Made by a program: the position numbers and the translations under genes
Assembly: GCF_013155395.1 (NCBI RefSeq)
Contig: NZ_JABJWC010000005.1
Coordinates: 1 to 64,000 of the forward strand
Direction: 5' to 3'
Origin: Komagataeibacter melomenusus
Lineage (GTDB): Bacteria > Pseudomonadota > Alphaproteobacteria > Acetobacterales > Acetobacteraceae
Length of the DNA: 64,000 bases
Shown here: piece by piece, positions 31,768 through 41,194 of the stretch
Position numbering within the stretch: position 1 is the stretch's first letter
Layout: every line of letters begins with the position of its first letter
The notes under the pieces: generated by a model
The model's database searches: none
Told to the model about the DNA's origin: nothing
The model's input: only the letters and a program-made list of their open reading frames with translations

Positions 31768-34353
31768 ATGAACAGACGCGCTTCTCTTTTGATTACGACT
31801 ATCTGCTCCTTTGTTTCCTGTGGAGCGATGGCCGCTACACAATCTGGTAGCGCGACAACAGCGGATCAGAAGGGAAGCACCGTGCGGGCACACCACACGG
31901 CAACCGCCCAGGCGCACGGCAGCCGTGCCGCCTCCACCCTCAAGGCCGCCAAGGCAGATAATGGGGGCGTGAACAGCTCCGGTGTCGAGCAGATCAGCGT
32001 CTCCACCGGCACGCACTCCACCAACCGCAAGGCGCGTGACAGCATGAGCCCGGTCTCGGTCATCAGCGGGGCGGCACTGCGCCGCTCGGGCCAGATGAAC
32101 CTTGCCGATGCGCTGACCCGCACCAATGCCTCGATCAATGTCAGCGCCATGGGCGCCGATGCGGGCGCGCTGACATCCGCCATCCGCATGCGCGGCCTGA
32201 ACCCCAATGAAGTGCTCGTGCTCGTTGATGGCAAGCGCCGCCACACCACAGCCAACCTCTATGCGGATTCAGGCCCGGAATCAGGCTCCACCCCCGTTGA
32301 CCTGAACATGATCCCCGCCAACGCCATCGACCATATCGAAGTGCTCGAGGATGGTGCGGCCGCCATGTATGGCTCGGACGCGATCGCGGGCGTGGTCAAC
32401 ATCATTACCAAGAAGCAGGATCACGGCTTCAATTTCAGCGGCCAGACCGGCGCCAACGCCTATAACGGAGATGGCTGGAACTACCAGCTCAACGCCGATG
32501 GCGGCATGAAGCTCGGCCAGGACGGCTTCCTGCATATCAGCGGGCAGATGTACCACACGGACCATTTCGTGGCCAACAACGCGCGTGACCACCGCCTGCT
32601 TGGCTCCCAGCCTGCCGGAGCCGCCAGCTCGACCTATACAGGGCCTAATGCTGGCAAGATTGCCACGAACTCCAACATGATCATGAGCACGCCGGAAGAA
32701 ACGCGTGAGAACCTGGCAATCGAATGGGGCAAGCAGTTCACGCCCGGCATCAATTTCTATGGCCTGATCACCTATGCCCACCGCCACGCGGAAGCTTATG
32801 AAAACTACCGCACGCCTTCCGTAGGCGGCAATTGCACCGCATGCGAAAGCATTGCCCCTTATGGTTTCTCGCCGCTGGAAACCATGGAAGAAAACGATTT
32901 TGCCGCAACACTGGGCCTGAAGGGTGACAACTTCATGGGCTTCAACTGGGATCTCAGCACCACCTACGGCGAAGATATCGACAAGATCGGCAACAAGAAC
33001 ACCCTCAATACTTCTTACGTCACCGATTACGGTTCCAGCCCCCGCACGGCGCGGGCCGAAACCTACAGCATGACGCAGTGGACCAATAACATCGATTTCC
33101 GCCGTCATTTCAAGATCGGTGATGTCGTTCCGATGACGCTGGCCTTCGGCGCCGAAGAACGGATGGAATCCTATAACATTACCGCAGGTGAGCCGGTCTC
33201 CTACGAAAACGGTGGCACGCAGGGTTATGCTGGCATTTCACCAGGTTCGGCTGGCACATGGTATCGTGACATCTGGGCGTGGTACATGGATGGTGATTTC
33301 CGCCTGACCAAGAAGTGGGAACTCGATTTCGCAGGCCGACTGGAGCATTACACCGACGTTGGCAATACCGAAAACGGCAAGATTTCAACACGCTATAACT
33401 TCACTAAGCGTATTGCCATCCGCGGCACCATCAGCACGGGCTTCCGTGCGCCCACACTGGCTGAATCACACTTCAGCGCCGTCAACGTCTCGCCCACCGG
33501 TGCAAGCGGCCTGCTGGCTGCCGATTCCGAGGCCGCGCGGGAAATTGGCGCGACCAAGCTGAAGCCTGAACGCTCGACCAGTGTCAGCGGCGGTATCGTT
33601 CTGGAACCCGTCGATGGCTTCCATGTCGAAGCCGACGTCTACCAGATCAACCTCCGTGACCGTATCGTGCAGGATACCAACTTTGGTGGCAGCACCCCTT
33701 ACGGTGACACGACAGAGGGCTATATCGCATCCCAGTCCATTGCCAAGCTTGCTTCCCTGCCGACCGGCTTCACTGGTTATAACGACGTTTATGCCGACTA
33801 CTTCACCAACGGCGCCAGCACCCGCACGCAGGGCGTGGACATCAAGGCTGATTACCTCTTCCGCTTCCACAAGTATGGCAACCTCGCGCTGTCGATGTCG
33901 ATCGACCTCAACCGCACCCGCCTGCACCATAATGGTGCCAACCTGAACCTGGCGGATATCGCCTCGATCACCTCGGACAACCCGCGCAGCAAGATCATTC
34001 TGAACGCCTACTACACCTACAAGAACTGGGACTTCAACATCCGCCAGACCCGTTATGGTCAGACCAGCGACATGGTGCAGTACCAGGATTGGGGTCCGGC
34101 AGCCCTGCAGTACTCTAACAATGCGCTGCAGCAGTTCATCAACACCCCGCACTGGATGACCGATATCGAAATCGGCGTGCGGTTCCAGAAGAACTGGCAC
34201 TTCGCCGTCGGCGCGAACGACGTGTTCAACGTCCGTCCCCGCATGATGTCGCAGGAACTCAACGCCCTTGGCGCCATGCCGTATGACCAGAACTCGGCGC
34301 AGATCCCCATCACGGGTGGCTACTACTATGGCCGCATCAACGCCAACTTCTGA
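31768..34353 (+). CDS. TonB-dependent outer-membrane receptor
   Basis: An 861-residue receptor with a signal peptide (MNRRASLLITTICSFVSCGAMA), plug domain about residues 85-215 (SVISGAALRRSGQMNLADAL, IRMRGLNPNEVLVLVDGKRRH, LEDGAAAMYGSDAIAGVVNII) and a barrel ending RINANF. It has the features of catechol-siderophore/vitamin-type plugs but the ligand is unknown. A GGGGGA ribosome binding site precedes the ATG at 31768. No transport partner lies beside it and no convincing Fur site was found upstream. Confidence 0.88.
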   Translation: MNRRASLLITTICSFVSCGAMAATQSGSATTADQKGSTVRAHHTATAQAHGSRAASTLKAAKADNGGVNSSGVEQISVSTGTHSTNRKARDSMSPVSVISGAALRRSGQMNLADALTRTNASINVSAMGADAGALTSAIRMRGLNPNEVLVLVDGKRRHTTANLYADSGPESGSTPVDLNMIPANAIDHIEVLEDGAAAMYGSDAIAGVVNIITKKQDHGFNFSGQTGANAYNGDGWNYQLNADGGMKLGQDGFLHISGQMYHTDHFVANNARDHRLLGSQPAGAASSTYTGPNAGKIATNSNMIMSTPEETRENLAIEWGKQFTPGINFYGLITYAHRHAEAYENYRTPSVGGNCTACESIAPYGFSPLETMEENDFAATLGLKGDNFMGFNWDLSTTYGEDIDKIGNKNTLNTSYVTDYGSSPRTARAETYSMTQWTNNIDFRRHFKIGDVVPMTLAFGAEERMESYNITAGEPVSYENGGTQGYAGISPGSAGTWYRDIWAWYMDGDFRLTKKWELDFAGRLEHYTDVGNTENGKISTRYNFTKRIAIRGTISTGFRAPTLAESHFSAVNVSPTGASGLLAADSEAAREIGATKLKPERSTSVSGGIVLEPVDGFHVEADVYQINLRDRIVQDTNFGGSTPYGDTTEGYIASQSIAKLASLPTGFTGYNDVYADYFTNGASTRTQGVDIKADYLFRFHKYGNLALSMSIDLNRTRLHHNGANLNLADIASITSDNPRSKIILNAYYTYKNWDFNIRQTRYGQTSDMVQYQDWGPAALQYSNNALQQFINTPHWMTDIEIGVRFQKNWHFAVGANDVFNVRPRMMSQELNALGAMPYDQNSAQIPITGGYYYGRINANF

Positions 34354-34376
34354 TCTTTTCCACCCTTCCTGACGAC

Positions 34377-34408
34377 AATGCCCATGGTGAAAGCCATGGG
34401 CATTTTTT
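34377..34408 (+). terminator. Intrinsic terminator of the TonB receptor gene
   Basis: A perfect 11-bp stem (AATGCCCATGG, 6-base loop, CCATGGGCATT) followed by TTTT, 24 bases after the stop codon. Confidence 0.88.
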
Positions 34409-34693
34409 GTTCCCCTGCCGCAACCCGGCACCACTGCCATGAACTGTCGGGTTTCAATCCATGTGCAGGTGCCACGCTGCTACACCGGCTCCTGGCCTGA
34501 TCGCCCGTGTTGCAAGGCATTGCAGCGGCAAACATGCCTTGCCCGAGCCATACCGCCAATGTGCGACTGGCCTGAGGCTGTTGATCTTTTTCCCATGCCA
34601 GCCTGCATGCCCTGCGCCCCCAACGGACGCGGCCGGGGTGGGAAATAGCATTATCCACTGGAATTAACAGGGGAACCCTATATATCTCCTGTC
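34409..34693. other. Intergenic region before nsrR, nothing recognised
   Basis: About 285 bp of mixed composition. It must hold the promoter of the Rrf2 regulator gene. No NsrR-type palindrome like the one before hmp was found here. Confidence 0.4.
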
Positions 34694-35149
34694 ATGCGCC
34701 TGACCCTGCATACCGATTACGCCCTGCGAACCCTGATCTACCTGGGCATCCATACAGACCGCCTGACATCCATCAGGGAGGTTGCGCAGGCTTATGGCAT
34801 TTCGGAAAATCACCTGATCAAGATCATCCACCGGCTGGGACAGGGCGGCTTTGTGGAAACCATCCGTGGCCGCAACGGCGGCCTGCGGCTGGGGCGGCCC
34901 GCCGCGCAGATCCTGATCGGTGATGTCGTGCGCTATACGGAAGAAGACATGGGGCTGGTGGCCTGCATGCAGCCCCCCCACCCCGAGGGCCTGAACCGCA
35001 AGGGCTGCATTTTGAGCGATGTGTGCCGCCTGCGCGGCGTGCTGCATGAAGCACTGGACCTGTTCATCTCGGTGCTGGACCGTTATACGCTGGCTGATGT
35101 CATAACCGACCGCGAACGCAAGCTGCTCGGCAACGCGGTTTCAGCCTGA
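34694..35149 (+). CDS. nsrR: Rrf2-family nitric oxide-sensing repressor
   Basis: A 151-residue Rrf2-type regulator: winged helix (MRLTLHTDYALRTLIYLG, SIREVAQAYGISENHLIKII) and a cluster-binding loop with Cys91, Cys105 and Cys111, spaced as in NsrR. Asp8, the fourth cluster ligand in the Streptomyces protein, is conserved. NsrR holds a [4Fe-4S] cluster that NO destroys, relieving repression of NO detoxification genes. The flavohemoprotein gene at 50034-51236 carries an NsrR-like site and is the likely main target. Confidence 0.87.
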   Translation: MRLTLHTDYALRTLIYLGIHTDRLTSIREVAQAYGISENHLIKIIHRLGQGGFVETIRGRNGGLRLGRPAAQILIGDVVRYTEEDMGLVACMQPPHPEGLNRKGCILSDVCRLRGVLHEALDLFISVLDRYTLADVITDRERKLLGNAVSA

Positions 35150-35331
35150 GCGCCTGAAAGCTATGGCGCGCAGACGGTAAATTCCATTTTACCATGCCTG
35201 GCCGCCATCGGCGCGGAACGGGCCAGAGGGCAGAAAACTCCGGTTTTCCGTATAAAATCCCCGCGTTTTCCCGCCTTGATGAAAAATCAGCTTTTGCACG
35301 TGCGGGGCGTTAGTGATACCTGAAACGATTC

Positions 35332-35359
35332 TTGCACGCCTGCACGTGGAATATATACT
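35332..35359 (+). promoter_or_regulatory. Sigma-70-type promoter of the semialdehyde dehydrogenase gene
   Basis: TTGCAC at 35332-35337 and TATACT at 35354-35359 are separated by 16 bases, with the start codon 29 bases after the -10 box. A small inverted repeat GAAAAC/GTTTTC at 35233-35248 lies upstream. Confidence 0.5.
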
Positions 35360-35387
35360 TGACGAAACTCTAAGGAACAGATTGTCC

Positions 35388-36779
35388 ATGGCTTATGCTA
35401 CGACCAACCCTTATACTGGCGAAAAGCTGAAGACTTTCCCCGATGCGACGGATCAGGAAGTCCAGACCGCGCTGACCGATGCCTATGATGCCTTCAAGGC
35501 CTGGCGCCACACCTCGTTTGCCAAACGTGCGGAAGTGATGAAGGCCGCTGGCGCCATCCTGCGCCGCGACATTGACAAATATGCCCGCCTGATCACGCTG
35601 GAGATGGGCAAGACGTATGCGGAATCCAAGGCCGAGACCATCCTGTCGGCAGAGATCTTCGAGTATTACGCCGAGCATGCCGAGCGCCTGCTGAAAGCCG
35701 AGAAACTGCCGGTCGCCAGCCCCGATGAGGGCGAGGCCATGATCATCCACCAGCCGCAGGGCATCGTTTTTGCCATCGAGCCGTGGAACTTCCCTTACTA
35801 TCAGGTGGCCCGCATCATCGCGCCGCAGCTTTCCGCCGGTAACACGGTGCTGCTCAAGCATGCCTCCAACGTGCCGCAGTGCGCCGCCGCCTTCGATACG
35901 CTGATGCAGGAAGCAGGCCTGCCCAAGGGTGGCTTCCGCAACCTGTATGCCGCCCGCCACCACACCGAGGTGATCCTGAGCGATCCGCGCGTGTGCGGCG
36001 TTGCCCTGACCGGCTCGGAAGGCGCTGGTGCCATTGTGGCAGGCGTTGCGGCCAAGGCGCTCAAGAAATCCACGATGGAACTTGGTGGTTCCGACGCATT
36101 CGTGGTGCTCGAAGATGCCGACCTGGAAAAGACCGTGAAGTGGGCCGTGTACGGACGCCACTGGAACGCAGGCCAGGTCTGTGTCTCGGCCAAGCGCCTG
36201 ATCGTGGCTGATGCGATCTATGACCGCTTTGTGGAACTGTACAAGAAGGGCGTAGCCAGCCTCAAGGCAGGCGACCCGATGGACCCGGCAACGCAACTGG
36301 CTCCCCTCTCCTCGCAGAAGGCGGCGGACGACCTGCGCGCGCAGGTTGAAGAAGCCAAGAAGCATGGCGCCGTTGTGGAAGTGATCGGCGCGCCCGTGCC
36401 TGAAAAGGGTGCCTTCTTCCAGCCGCTGCTCATGACCAACCTGCACGAGAACAATGAAGCCCGCCACTGGGAGTTCTTTGGCCCCGTAACGCAGCTCTAC
36501 CGCGCCAAGGACGAGGCTGATGCCATCCGCATCGCCAATGATTCCCCCTATGGCCTGGGCGGCGCCGTGTTCACCAAGGACACCAAGCGCGGCGTGAAGG
36601 TGGCCGAGCAGATCTATACCGGCATGGTCTACATCAACCACCCGACCATGGTGAAGGCCGACCTGCCGTTTGGCGGCGTGGCCCGCTCGGGCTACGGCCG
36701 TGAACTGATTGGCCTTGGCATCAAGGAATTCGTCAATCACAAGCTGATCGACGTCGTGAACATCGACGCTCCGTTCTGA
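35388..36779 (+). CDS. gabD: NAD(P)-dependent succinate-semialdehyde dehydrogenase
   Basis: Oxidises succinate semialdehyde (or a similar aldehyde) to the acid. The 463-residue protein is short like the Synechocystis/GabD2-type enzymes. Conserved parts are IEPWNFPYYQV (active-site asparagine), LTGSEGAGAIVAG (cofactor), MELGGSDAFVVLEDAD (general base Glu) and NAGQVCVSAKRLI (catalytic Cys). The ATG at 35388 follows AAGGAACAG; the frame back to 35313 overlaps the promoter. In acetic acid bacteria succinate-semialdehyde dehydrogenase can take part in a modified TCA cycle; that role is inferred. Confidence 0.87.
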   Translation: MAYATTNPYTGEKLKTFPDATDQEVQTALTDAYDAFKAWRHTSFAKRAEVMKAAGAILRRDIDKYARLITLEMGKTYAESKAETILSAEIFEYYAEHAERLLKAEKLPVASPDEGEAMIIHQPQGIVFAIEPWNFPYYQVARIIAPQLSAGNTVLLKHASNVPQCAAAFDTLMQEAGLPKGGFRNLYAARHHTEVILSDPRVCGVALTGSEGAGAIVAGVAAKALKKSTMELGGSDAFVVLEDADLEKTVKWAVYGRHWNAGQVCVSAKRLIVADAIYDRFVELYKKGVASLKAGDPMDPATQLAPLSSQKAADDLRAQVEEAKKHGAVVEVIGAPVPEKGAFFQPLLMTNLHENNEARHWEFFGPVTQLYRAKDEADAIRIANDSPYGLGGAVFTKDTKRGVKVAEQIYTGMVYINHPTMVKADLPFGGVARSGYGRELIGLGIKEFVNHKLIDVVNIDAPF

Positions 36780-36863
36780 CCAGGTAACGTCCGGGCACTG
36801 GCCGAGGGATAACCTCCCGGCCAGTGCCTGATCGGGCCATCGACAGCGAACACTCCTGAAAAT

Positions 36864-36903
36864 ACAAAAGTTTCTGGCCAAGCTTTTTTCAGCAAAGCGT
36901 GCA
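36864..36903 (+). repeat. Dispersed repeat R1, partial copy
   Basis: ACAAAAGTTTCTGGCCAAGC then TTTTTTCAGCAAAGC: left flank joined directly to a module 2 remnant, module 1 missing. It lies in the 177-bp gap between convergent genes. Confidence 0.5.
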
Positions 36904-36956
36904 GAACACAGCGTTATTAAAAGTAAAATCCTGAAATGATGATTGCCTGAAGCGCA

Positions 36957-37520
36957 TTACGCACTTATTCGCCTGGGCATAAACATACAGCGTATCGCCC
37001 CTTCAATACCAAGATGCGCCCCATGGAACAGCGCGGCCACGCAGGCCACCACAGGCAGCAGATAGAACCATAACCGCTGCGGCACCGGCCCGCACGCACG
37101 CCCCAGCGCAAAGCCTGCGGCACAACCAACTACCCCGCCAGTGACAACCTCGAACAGGGTATGGGTATGCAACGCCACGCGGGTGCATGCCACGGCAATG
37201 CCAATGCCTGATAACGGCACCAGCATAAGCACCGGGAAACGCCTGAAATAACGCTGCCCCAGCAACACCAGAAGCCCGCCATACACCATGCACGCCGCCG
37301 CGACATGCCCGCTGGGGCTGATGATGGTCGTCCGTTCAATAGCGGCATAATAAAGACCGGCTATTTTAAGCAGCAGCATGACGGCCAGCATCGCAACGGC
37401 TGTCAGCGCCCAGACCAAGGCGCCGCGCCACCATCCGTACACAGCCATGATAAGGACCACGGTAACCATCACCGGCAGCATCACGGCCTGATCGGCAAAA
37501 TCGGTGATGAAATGCAGCAT
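36957..37520 (-). CDS. PAP2-superfamily membrane phosphatase
   Basis: A 187-residue inner-membrane protein with about five helices and the PAP2 signature: SPSGHVAAA (C2, histidine) and CTRVALHTHTLFEVVTGG (C3, histidine). In the usual C3 motif the residue after Hxxx is Asp; here Glu or Val occupies the place, and the C1 motif (KxxxxxxRP) is not clear, so substrate and activity are uncertain. Undecaprenyl-pyrophosphate or phosphatidate phosphatases are the typical functions. Confidence 0.75.
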   Translation of the reverse strand: MLHFITDFADQAVMLPVMVTVVLIMAVYGWWRGALVWALTAVAMLAVMLLLKIAGLYYAAIERTTIISPSGHVAAACMVYGGLLVLLGQRYFRRFPVLMLVPLSGIGIAVACTRVALHTHTLFEVVTGGVVGCAAGFALGRACGPVPQRLWFYLLPVVACVAALFHGAHLGIEGAIRCMFMPRRISA

Positions 37521-37668
37521 GATGTCTGGTGCCCCGTTTTGCGCCTGTCGTGCCTATCACAGACACCACACCCTCGCCAGCAAACACTACCCGGGAATGG
37601 CTTGCAGCCCCACAGCGGCACATCGCGATATTTCTTGAAGGGCGGCAGCCGCCTGCTATGCTTGTGGC

Positions 37669-37962
37669 ATGCGCTACTGGATCAAGCGGATCTTGCTGCA
37701 ATCAGGGGAAGTCGTGACCGAACGCGAACTCCGCGCTGATCAGAATCTCTTCAACGGCCCCGTTCCCATCTTGGGGGATATGGTGGAGGTTGAATGCCGC
37801 GGTCGTACATTCGCGGCAAAAGTCGTCTGGGGTCATTGGCCGGGCAGACATCATGCGCCAGACACGATCATTCCGCTGCGGGTAGAAGAATACGGCCTTG
37901 ACGCCGCAAACACACCCTTGCGTTTTCCCTCTGCCCAACAGGGCCGGAACAGCCAGGATTAA
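37669..37962 (+). CDS. Conserved hypothetical protein (97 residues)
   Basis: I do not recognise a family. It is basic near its start (MRYWIKRILLQSG), has a likely small beta-barrel-like core (GDMVEVECRGRTFAAKVVWGHW) and a polar tail. It is transcribed divergently from the PAP2 gene across 148 bp. No ribosome binding site is strong, but codon use and the lack of a better opposing frame support it. Confidence 0.55.
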   Translation: MRYWIKRILLQSGEVVTERELRADQNLFNGPVPILGDMVEVECRGRTFAAKVVWGHWPGRHHAPDTIIPLRVEEYGLDAANTPLRFPSAQQGRNSQD

Positions 37963-37988
37963 CGACCTTTTCCAGCCTCCACTCCCGG

Positions 37989-38092
37989 AACAATTCCACT
38001 GAACCCTGGCTCAGTGGAATGGCTCTAACTCATTGTTTATCGAGCATCTTCACCAGTTCGAATGGATCCATTCAAACTGGATCTGCTCCAGC
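37989..38092 (+). repeat. Dispersed repeat R2, copy 2
   Basis: Nearly identical to 6091-6192: CAATTCCACTGAACCCTGGC, TCAGTGGAAT, AACTCATTGTTTATCGAGCA, TTCGAATGG, CCATTCAAACTGGATCTG. It follows the 97-residue protein gene. A few mismatches have weakened the first hairpin. Confidence 0.8.
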
Positions 38093-38103
38093 CATTGTCA
38101 TAA

Positions 38104-38160
38104 ACAGGAACGCCGCCCTTTTTGCAAAAGGCGGCGTTACCATCATTCACAGCTTTTATA
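38104..38160 (+). repeat. Dispersed repeat R1, copy next to R2
   Basis: Module 1 is a perfect hairpin (CGCCGCCCTTTTTGCAAAAG closing to GGCGGCG), followed by a degraded module 2 ending AGCTTTTATAAAAGC. It lies 3' of the cytochrome gene of the dehydrogenase operon and may help end its mRNA. Confidence 0.7.
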
Positions 38161-38224
38161 AAAGCACCGACCCGGCGGTCCTGCCCCTGGCAAAGGGTGC
38201 AGGCTTCCGCCGGAGCATCCGGCC

Positions 38225-39547
38225 TCAGGGGGTCTTGGGCAGTTCCTTGCCCATTTTTTCCACCTGCTCGGCGGTAACACCATGGTCGCCGCTGCCGAAC
38301 GTGGCCGTGACGTAGTTGACCACGCTGGCAATCTCGGCATTGCTCAGGCGCTCCACGTCGGAGGTCTGGTTGAAGGCAGGCATATGCACATGCACCCCAC
38401 CCGCATTACGGTCCACGCCGTTGAGGACGGCCATAATCAGGTCATCGGGCCGGGCCGAGCCAACAACCGAGTTATGGAACAGCGAGGGCGCATAATGGTC
38501 AGCCGTGCCCGCGCCATTACCGCCATGGCAGGCCGCACAGTTCGCATCATAGATCTGCGCGCCATCCATCTGGTCCAGCTTGTCGATACGGGTGAGTTCA
38601 CCCGAGCGGACGTCCGCCTCTTCAAGCGGCTTGCCAAACTGTTCGCGCGGGCTGTGCTCGGCCTCGTCAGTCATGGCAGGGACCTGAAGGATGTAAGCTG
38701 CCAGCGCATGCAGGTCATCATCGGTCAGGTGACTGGTGCTGTGCTCCACCGCCTCGCCCATCGGGCCGGCTGCCTGGCTCAGGCCGGCCACATGGCCGGT
38801 CTTGAGGTATTCAACGAGGTTATCCTCGCTCCAGTTACCGATGCCGCCGGTCTTGCTGGAGGTGATGTTGGGGGCATACCACCCGAGCAGGCTTGCACCT
38901 GCGAGGTAGCTGTCCTCTTTCTCGCTCAGCATGATGTTGCGCGGGGTATGGCAGGTGCCGCAATGCTCAAGGGCACGGGCCAGGTATTTACCCCGGCGCA
39001 GCTTGTCAAAGGTGGCGGAATCCCCGGTTTCCGGCGTTTCACTGGTGGCCACCATGTTCCACAGGCCCATGGTGATGCGCAGGTTGGCCGGGAAGTTGAG
39101 CGATGTGACCGGCGGGGTCTCGGCCACTGGCTTCACCCCATGCATGAACCAGGTGTACAGCGCCTTCACGTCGCCATCCGTCATGCCGGAATAGGACACG
39201 TAGGGCATGGCGGGATAAAGCCTGCTGCCATCACGGCGAATGCCATGGCGCAGGCTCTTCTCAAAATCCTCTTCCGTGTATTTGCCGATGCCATGATCAG
39301 GGTCAGGCGTGATGTTGGTCGTCACCACATCGCCCATGGGCGTGGTGATCTTCAGGCCACCTGCAAAGGGCTTGCCGCCGGGGGCTGTATGACAGGCAAC
39401 GCAGTCGCCCGCCGTGGCGATATATTCGCCACGGGCCATAAGGTCGGCAGAAGGATCATCCGCCCGGGCGGGAACGGCAGAAAATGTTGCAAGAGCAGTG
39501 CCTGCGGTCAGGACCGACCACAGGATCTTGCGCGTCACGTCAGGCAT
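38225..39547 (-). CDS. Triheme cytochrome c subunit of a membrane-bound flavoprotein dehydrogenase
   Basis: A 440-residue periplasmic cytochrome with a signal peptide (ILWSVLTAGTALATFSAVPARA) and three CxxCH heme sites: CVACH, CGTCH and CAACH. It passes electrons from the flavoprotein to ubiquinone in the membrane. The start at 39547 overlaps the stop of the large-subunit gene in ATGCCTGA; the longer frame from 39589 is rejected. The order small-large-cytochrome is that of gluconate 2-dehydrogenase, 2-ketogluconate dehydrogenase and FAD sorbitol dehydrogenase of acetic acid bacteria. Confidence 0.93.
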   Translation of the reverse strand: MPDVTRKILWSVLTAGTALATFSAVPARADDPSADLMARGEYIATAGDCVACHTAPGGKPFAGGLKITTPMGDVVTTNITPDPDHGIGKYTEEDFEKSLRHGIRRDGSRLYPAMPYVSYSGMTDGDVKALYTWFMHGVKPVAETPPVTSLNFPANLRITMGLWNMVATSETPETGDSATFDKLRRGKYLARALEHCGTCHTPRNIMLSEKEDSYLAGASLLGWYAPNITSSKTGGIGNWSEDNLVEYLKTGHVAGLSQAAGPMGEAVEHSTSHLTDDDLHALAAYILQVPAMTDEAEHSPREQFGKPLEEADVRSGELTRIDKLDQMDGAQIYDANCAACHGGNGAGTADHYAPSLFHNSVVGSARPDDLIMAVLNGVDRNAGGVHVHMPAFNQTSDVERLSNAEIASVVNYVTATFGSGDHGVTAEQVEKMGKELPKTP

Positions 39548-41177
39548 GGGCGAGTTCTTTTTTAAGCGTATCAGCCACGCGCAGGGCAAGTGCGGCGACT
39601 GTCAGGGTGATGTTGCCGGTTCCGACCGAAGAGAAAACGGACGAACTCGCGATGAACAGGTTCTCGTGGTCATGCGTGCGGCAGAAGCCGTCCACCACGG
39701 AATCCTTCGGGTCGGTGCCCATGATGGTGCTGCCCGCGGGATGGTCCTGCGGGAAGTAGCCCGGCGTCCATTCCTCGTCCGTGCCGTGCATGAGGCCGAT
39801 CAGGTCGCGGAACAGGCCGCGCGTGTGCTCGCAGCTCTTCACCGTGTATTCGGGCAGCTTGTAATAGACCTCGGGGTGCGGGATGCCGAGTATGTCCTTG
39901 TTGGTCTTGCTCAGCGTCAGGCGGTTGTCCGGGTCGGCCAGGCCTTCGTTATGGCTGAACAGGCGCACCGTGTGCGAGGCGAGATAGCGGATCTGCTCCT
40001 CAAGCTCGCGGCCCACATACCCCTTGGAGATGGCAAGCTGCGTGGCAAGGTCAACCTGGTTGTCATCAACCATGTGCACCAGATACGCGCCGCGCTCGTT
40101 GCGCCAGTCGCCATCGCGGAAATTGTCGATCACGTTGGTTTCCAGCGGGCCACGACCGGGCCACAGGGCCTTGTCGCCACTGATGAAGCTCACCTGCACG
40201 CCGGTGTGGTCCATCATGTTGCGCCCGACATGGCCCGAGCTGTTGGCAATGCCGTCCGGGCTCTGCTCATCGGCGGAGAACAGCATGAGCTTCGCGGTCT
40301 CGATGCAGTGCGCCGCGATCACGAAATACTTGCCGGTCACGCGGTGCGAGCCCTTGTCGGGATCGTAATAATGCACCGCGGTGACACGCTTGTTGGCGCT
40401 GTCACGCTCGATCCGGTACACCACGGCATTGGGCACGAACTTCGCCCCCGCCGCCTCGGCGTGATAGACGGAGTAGCTGCCGTTATACATGGCTCCGATC
40501 GGGCAGATGGGCATGCAGTTGTTATGCCCCTCGCAGGTCGGGCGGCTGTCATACGGGCGGGTGTTGCGGGCCTGCGGCTCATGCACCACGCGATAGGGCG
40601 TCTTCTCGCTGATCAGCTTGCGGAACTGCTGGGCCGCGTAGGAGATGGGCAGCGCATCCATGGGGTAAGGCTGCTTGCGCGGCGAGCCGAGGTCTTCCAC
40701 CTTCGGGTCCGGGCCGCACACGCCCATCATCACCTCGGCCTGATAGTAGAACGGCTCGAGGTCATCATATTTCAGCGCCCAGTCACGGCCCTGGCCATAG
40801 CGGGTCTTCAGTTCGAAATCCGATGGCAGGTAACGCCACGCGCAGCCCGCCCAGTGCCAGGTGGTGCCACCCATCATGCGCAGATAGACCTGCTGGTAGG
40901 CCTCGGCATCGGGGCCGGTGGTGTGCAGGTAATCATTGGGGGTGACCTGGTCGGGCGGATGACGCGCCCAGGGCACTGCGGGGAACGGCCCCTGGTAGGA
41001 GGGCTTGTTCTCGAGGTTGCGGAAGTTCTCGACAAAATGCTGGCGGTCGACCCGGGGCCCCGCTTCGAGCACGATGACGGAAATACCCGCGCGCGCCAGT
41101 TCGTTGGCAATGGAGCTGCCAGCGACGCCGGAGCCGACGATCACGACGTCAGCAGATAGGTCTTGTTCGGACGGCAT
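39540..41177 (-). CDS. GMC-family FAD dehydrogenase large subunit (gluconate 2-dehydrogenase/sorbitol dehydrogenase type)
   Basis: A 545-residue catalytic subunit. The FAD-binding motif is VIVGSGVAGSSIANELARAG at about residues 11-30, and the [3Fe-4S]-binding motif of the family is CEGHNNCMPICPIGAMYNG; the C-terminal GTGNITLTVAALALRVAD closes the FAD site. No signal peptide: it is exported folded together with the small Tat-dependent subunit. Substrate is one of gluconate, 2-ketogluconate, fructose, sorbitol or a similar polyol; I cannot choose from sequence. Such enzymes oxidise sugars in the periplasm and feed the respiratory chain. Confidence 0.9.
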   Translation of the reverse strand: MPSEQDLSADVVIVGSGVAGSSIANELARAGISVIVLEAGPRVDRQHFVENFRNLENKPSYQGPFPAVPWARHPPDQVTPNDYLHTTGPDAEAYQQVYLRMMGGTTWHWAGCAWRYLPSDFELKTRYGQGRDWALKYDDLEPFYYQAEVMMGVCGPDPKVEDLGSPRKQPYPMDALPISYAAQQFRKLISEKTPYRVVHEPQARNTRPYDSRPTCEGHNNCMPICPIGAMYNGSYSVYHAEAAGAKFVPNAVVYRIERDSANKRVTAVHYYDPDKGSHRVTGKYFVIAAHCIETAKLMLFSADEQSPDGIANSSGHVGRNMMDHTGVQVSFISGDKALWPGRGPLETNVIDNFRDGDWRNERGAYLVHMVDDNQVDLATQLAISKGYVGRELEEQIRYLASHTVRLFSHNEGLADPDNRLTLSKTNKDILGIPHPEVYYKLPEYTVKSCEHTRGLFRDLIGLMHGTDEEWTPGYFPQDHPAGSTIMGTDPKDSVVDGFCRTHDHENLFIASSSVFSSVGTGNITLTVAALALRVADTLKKELAHA

Positions 41178-41194
41178 AAAAAAGGCTCCGGATA

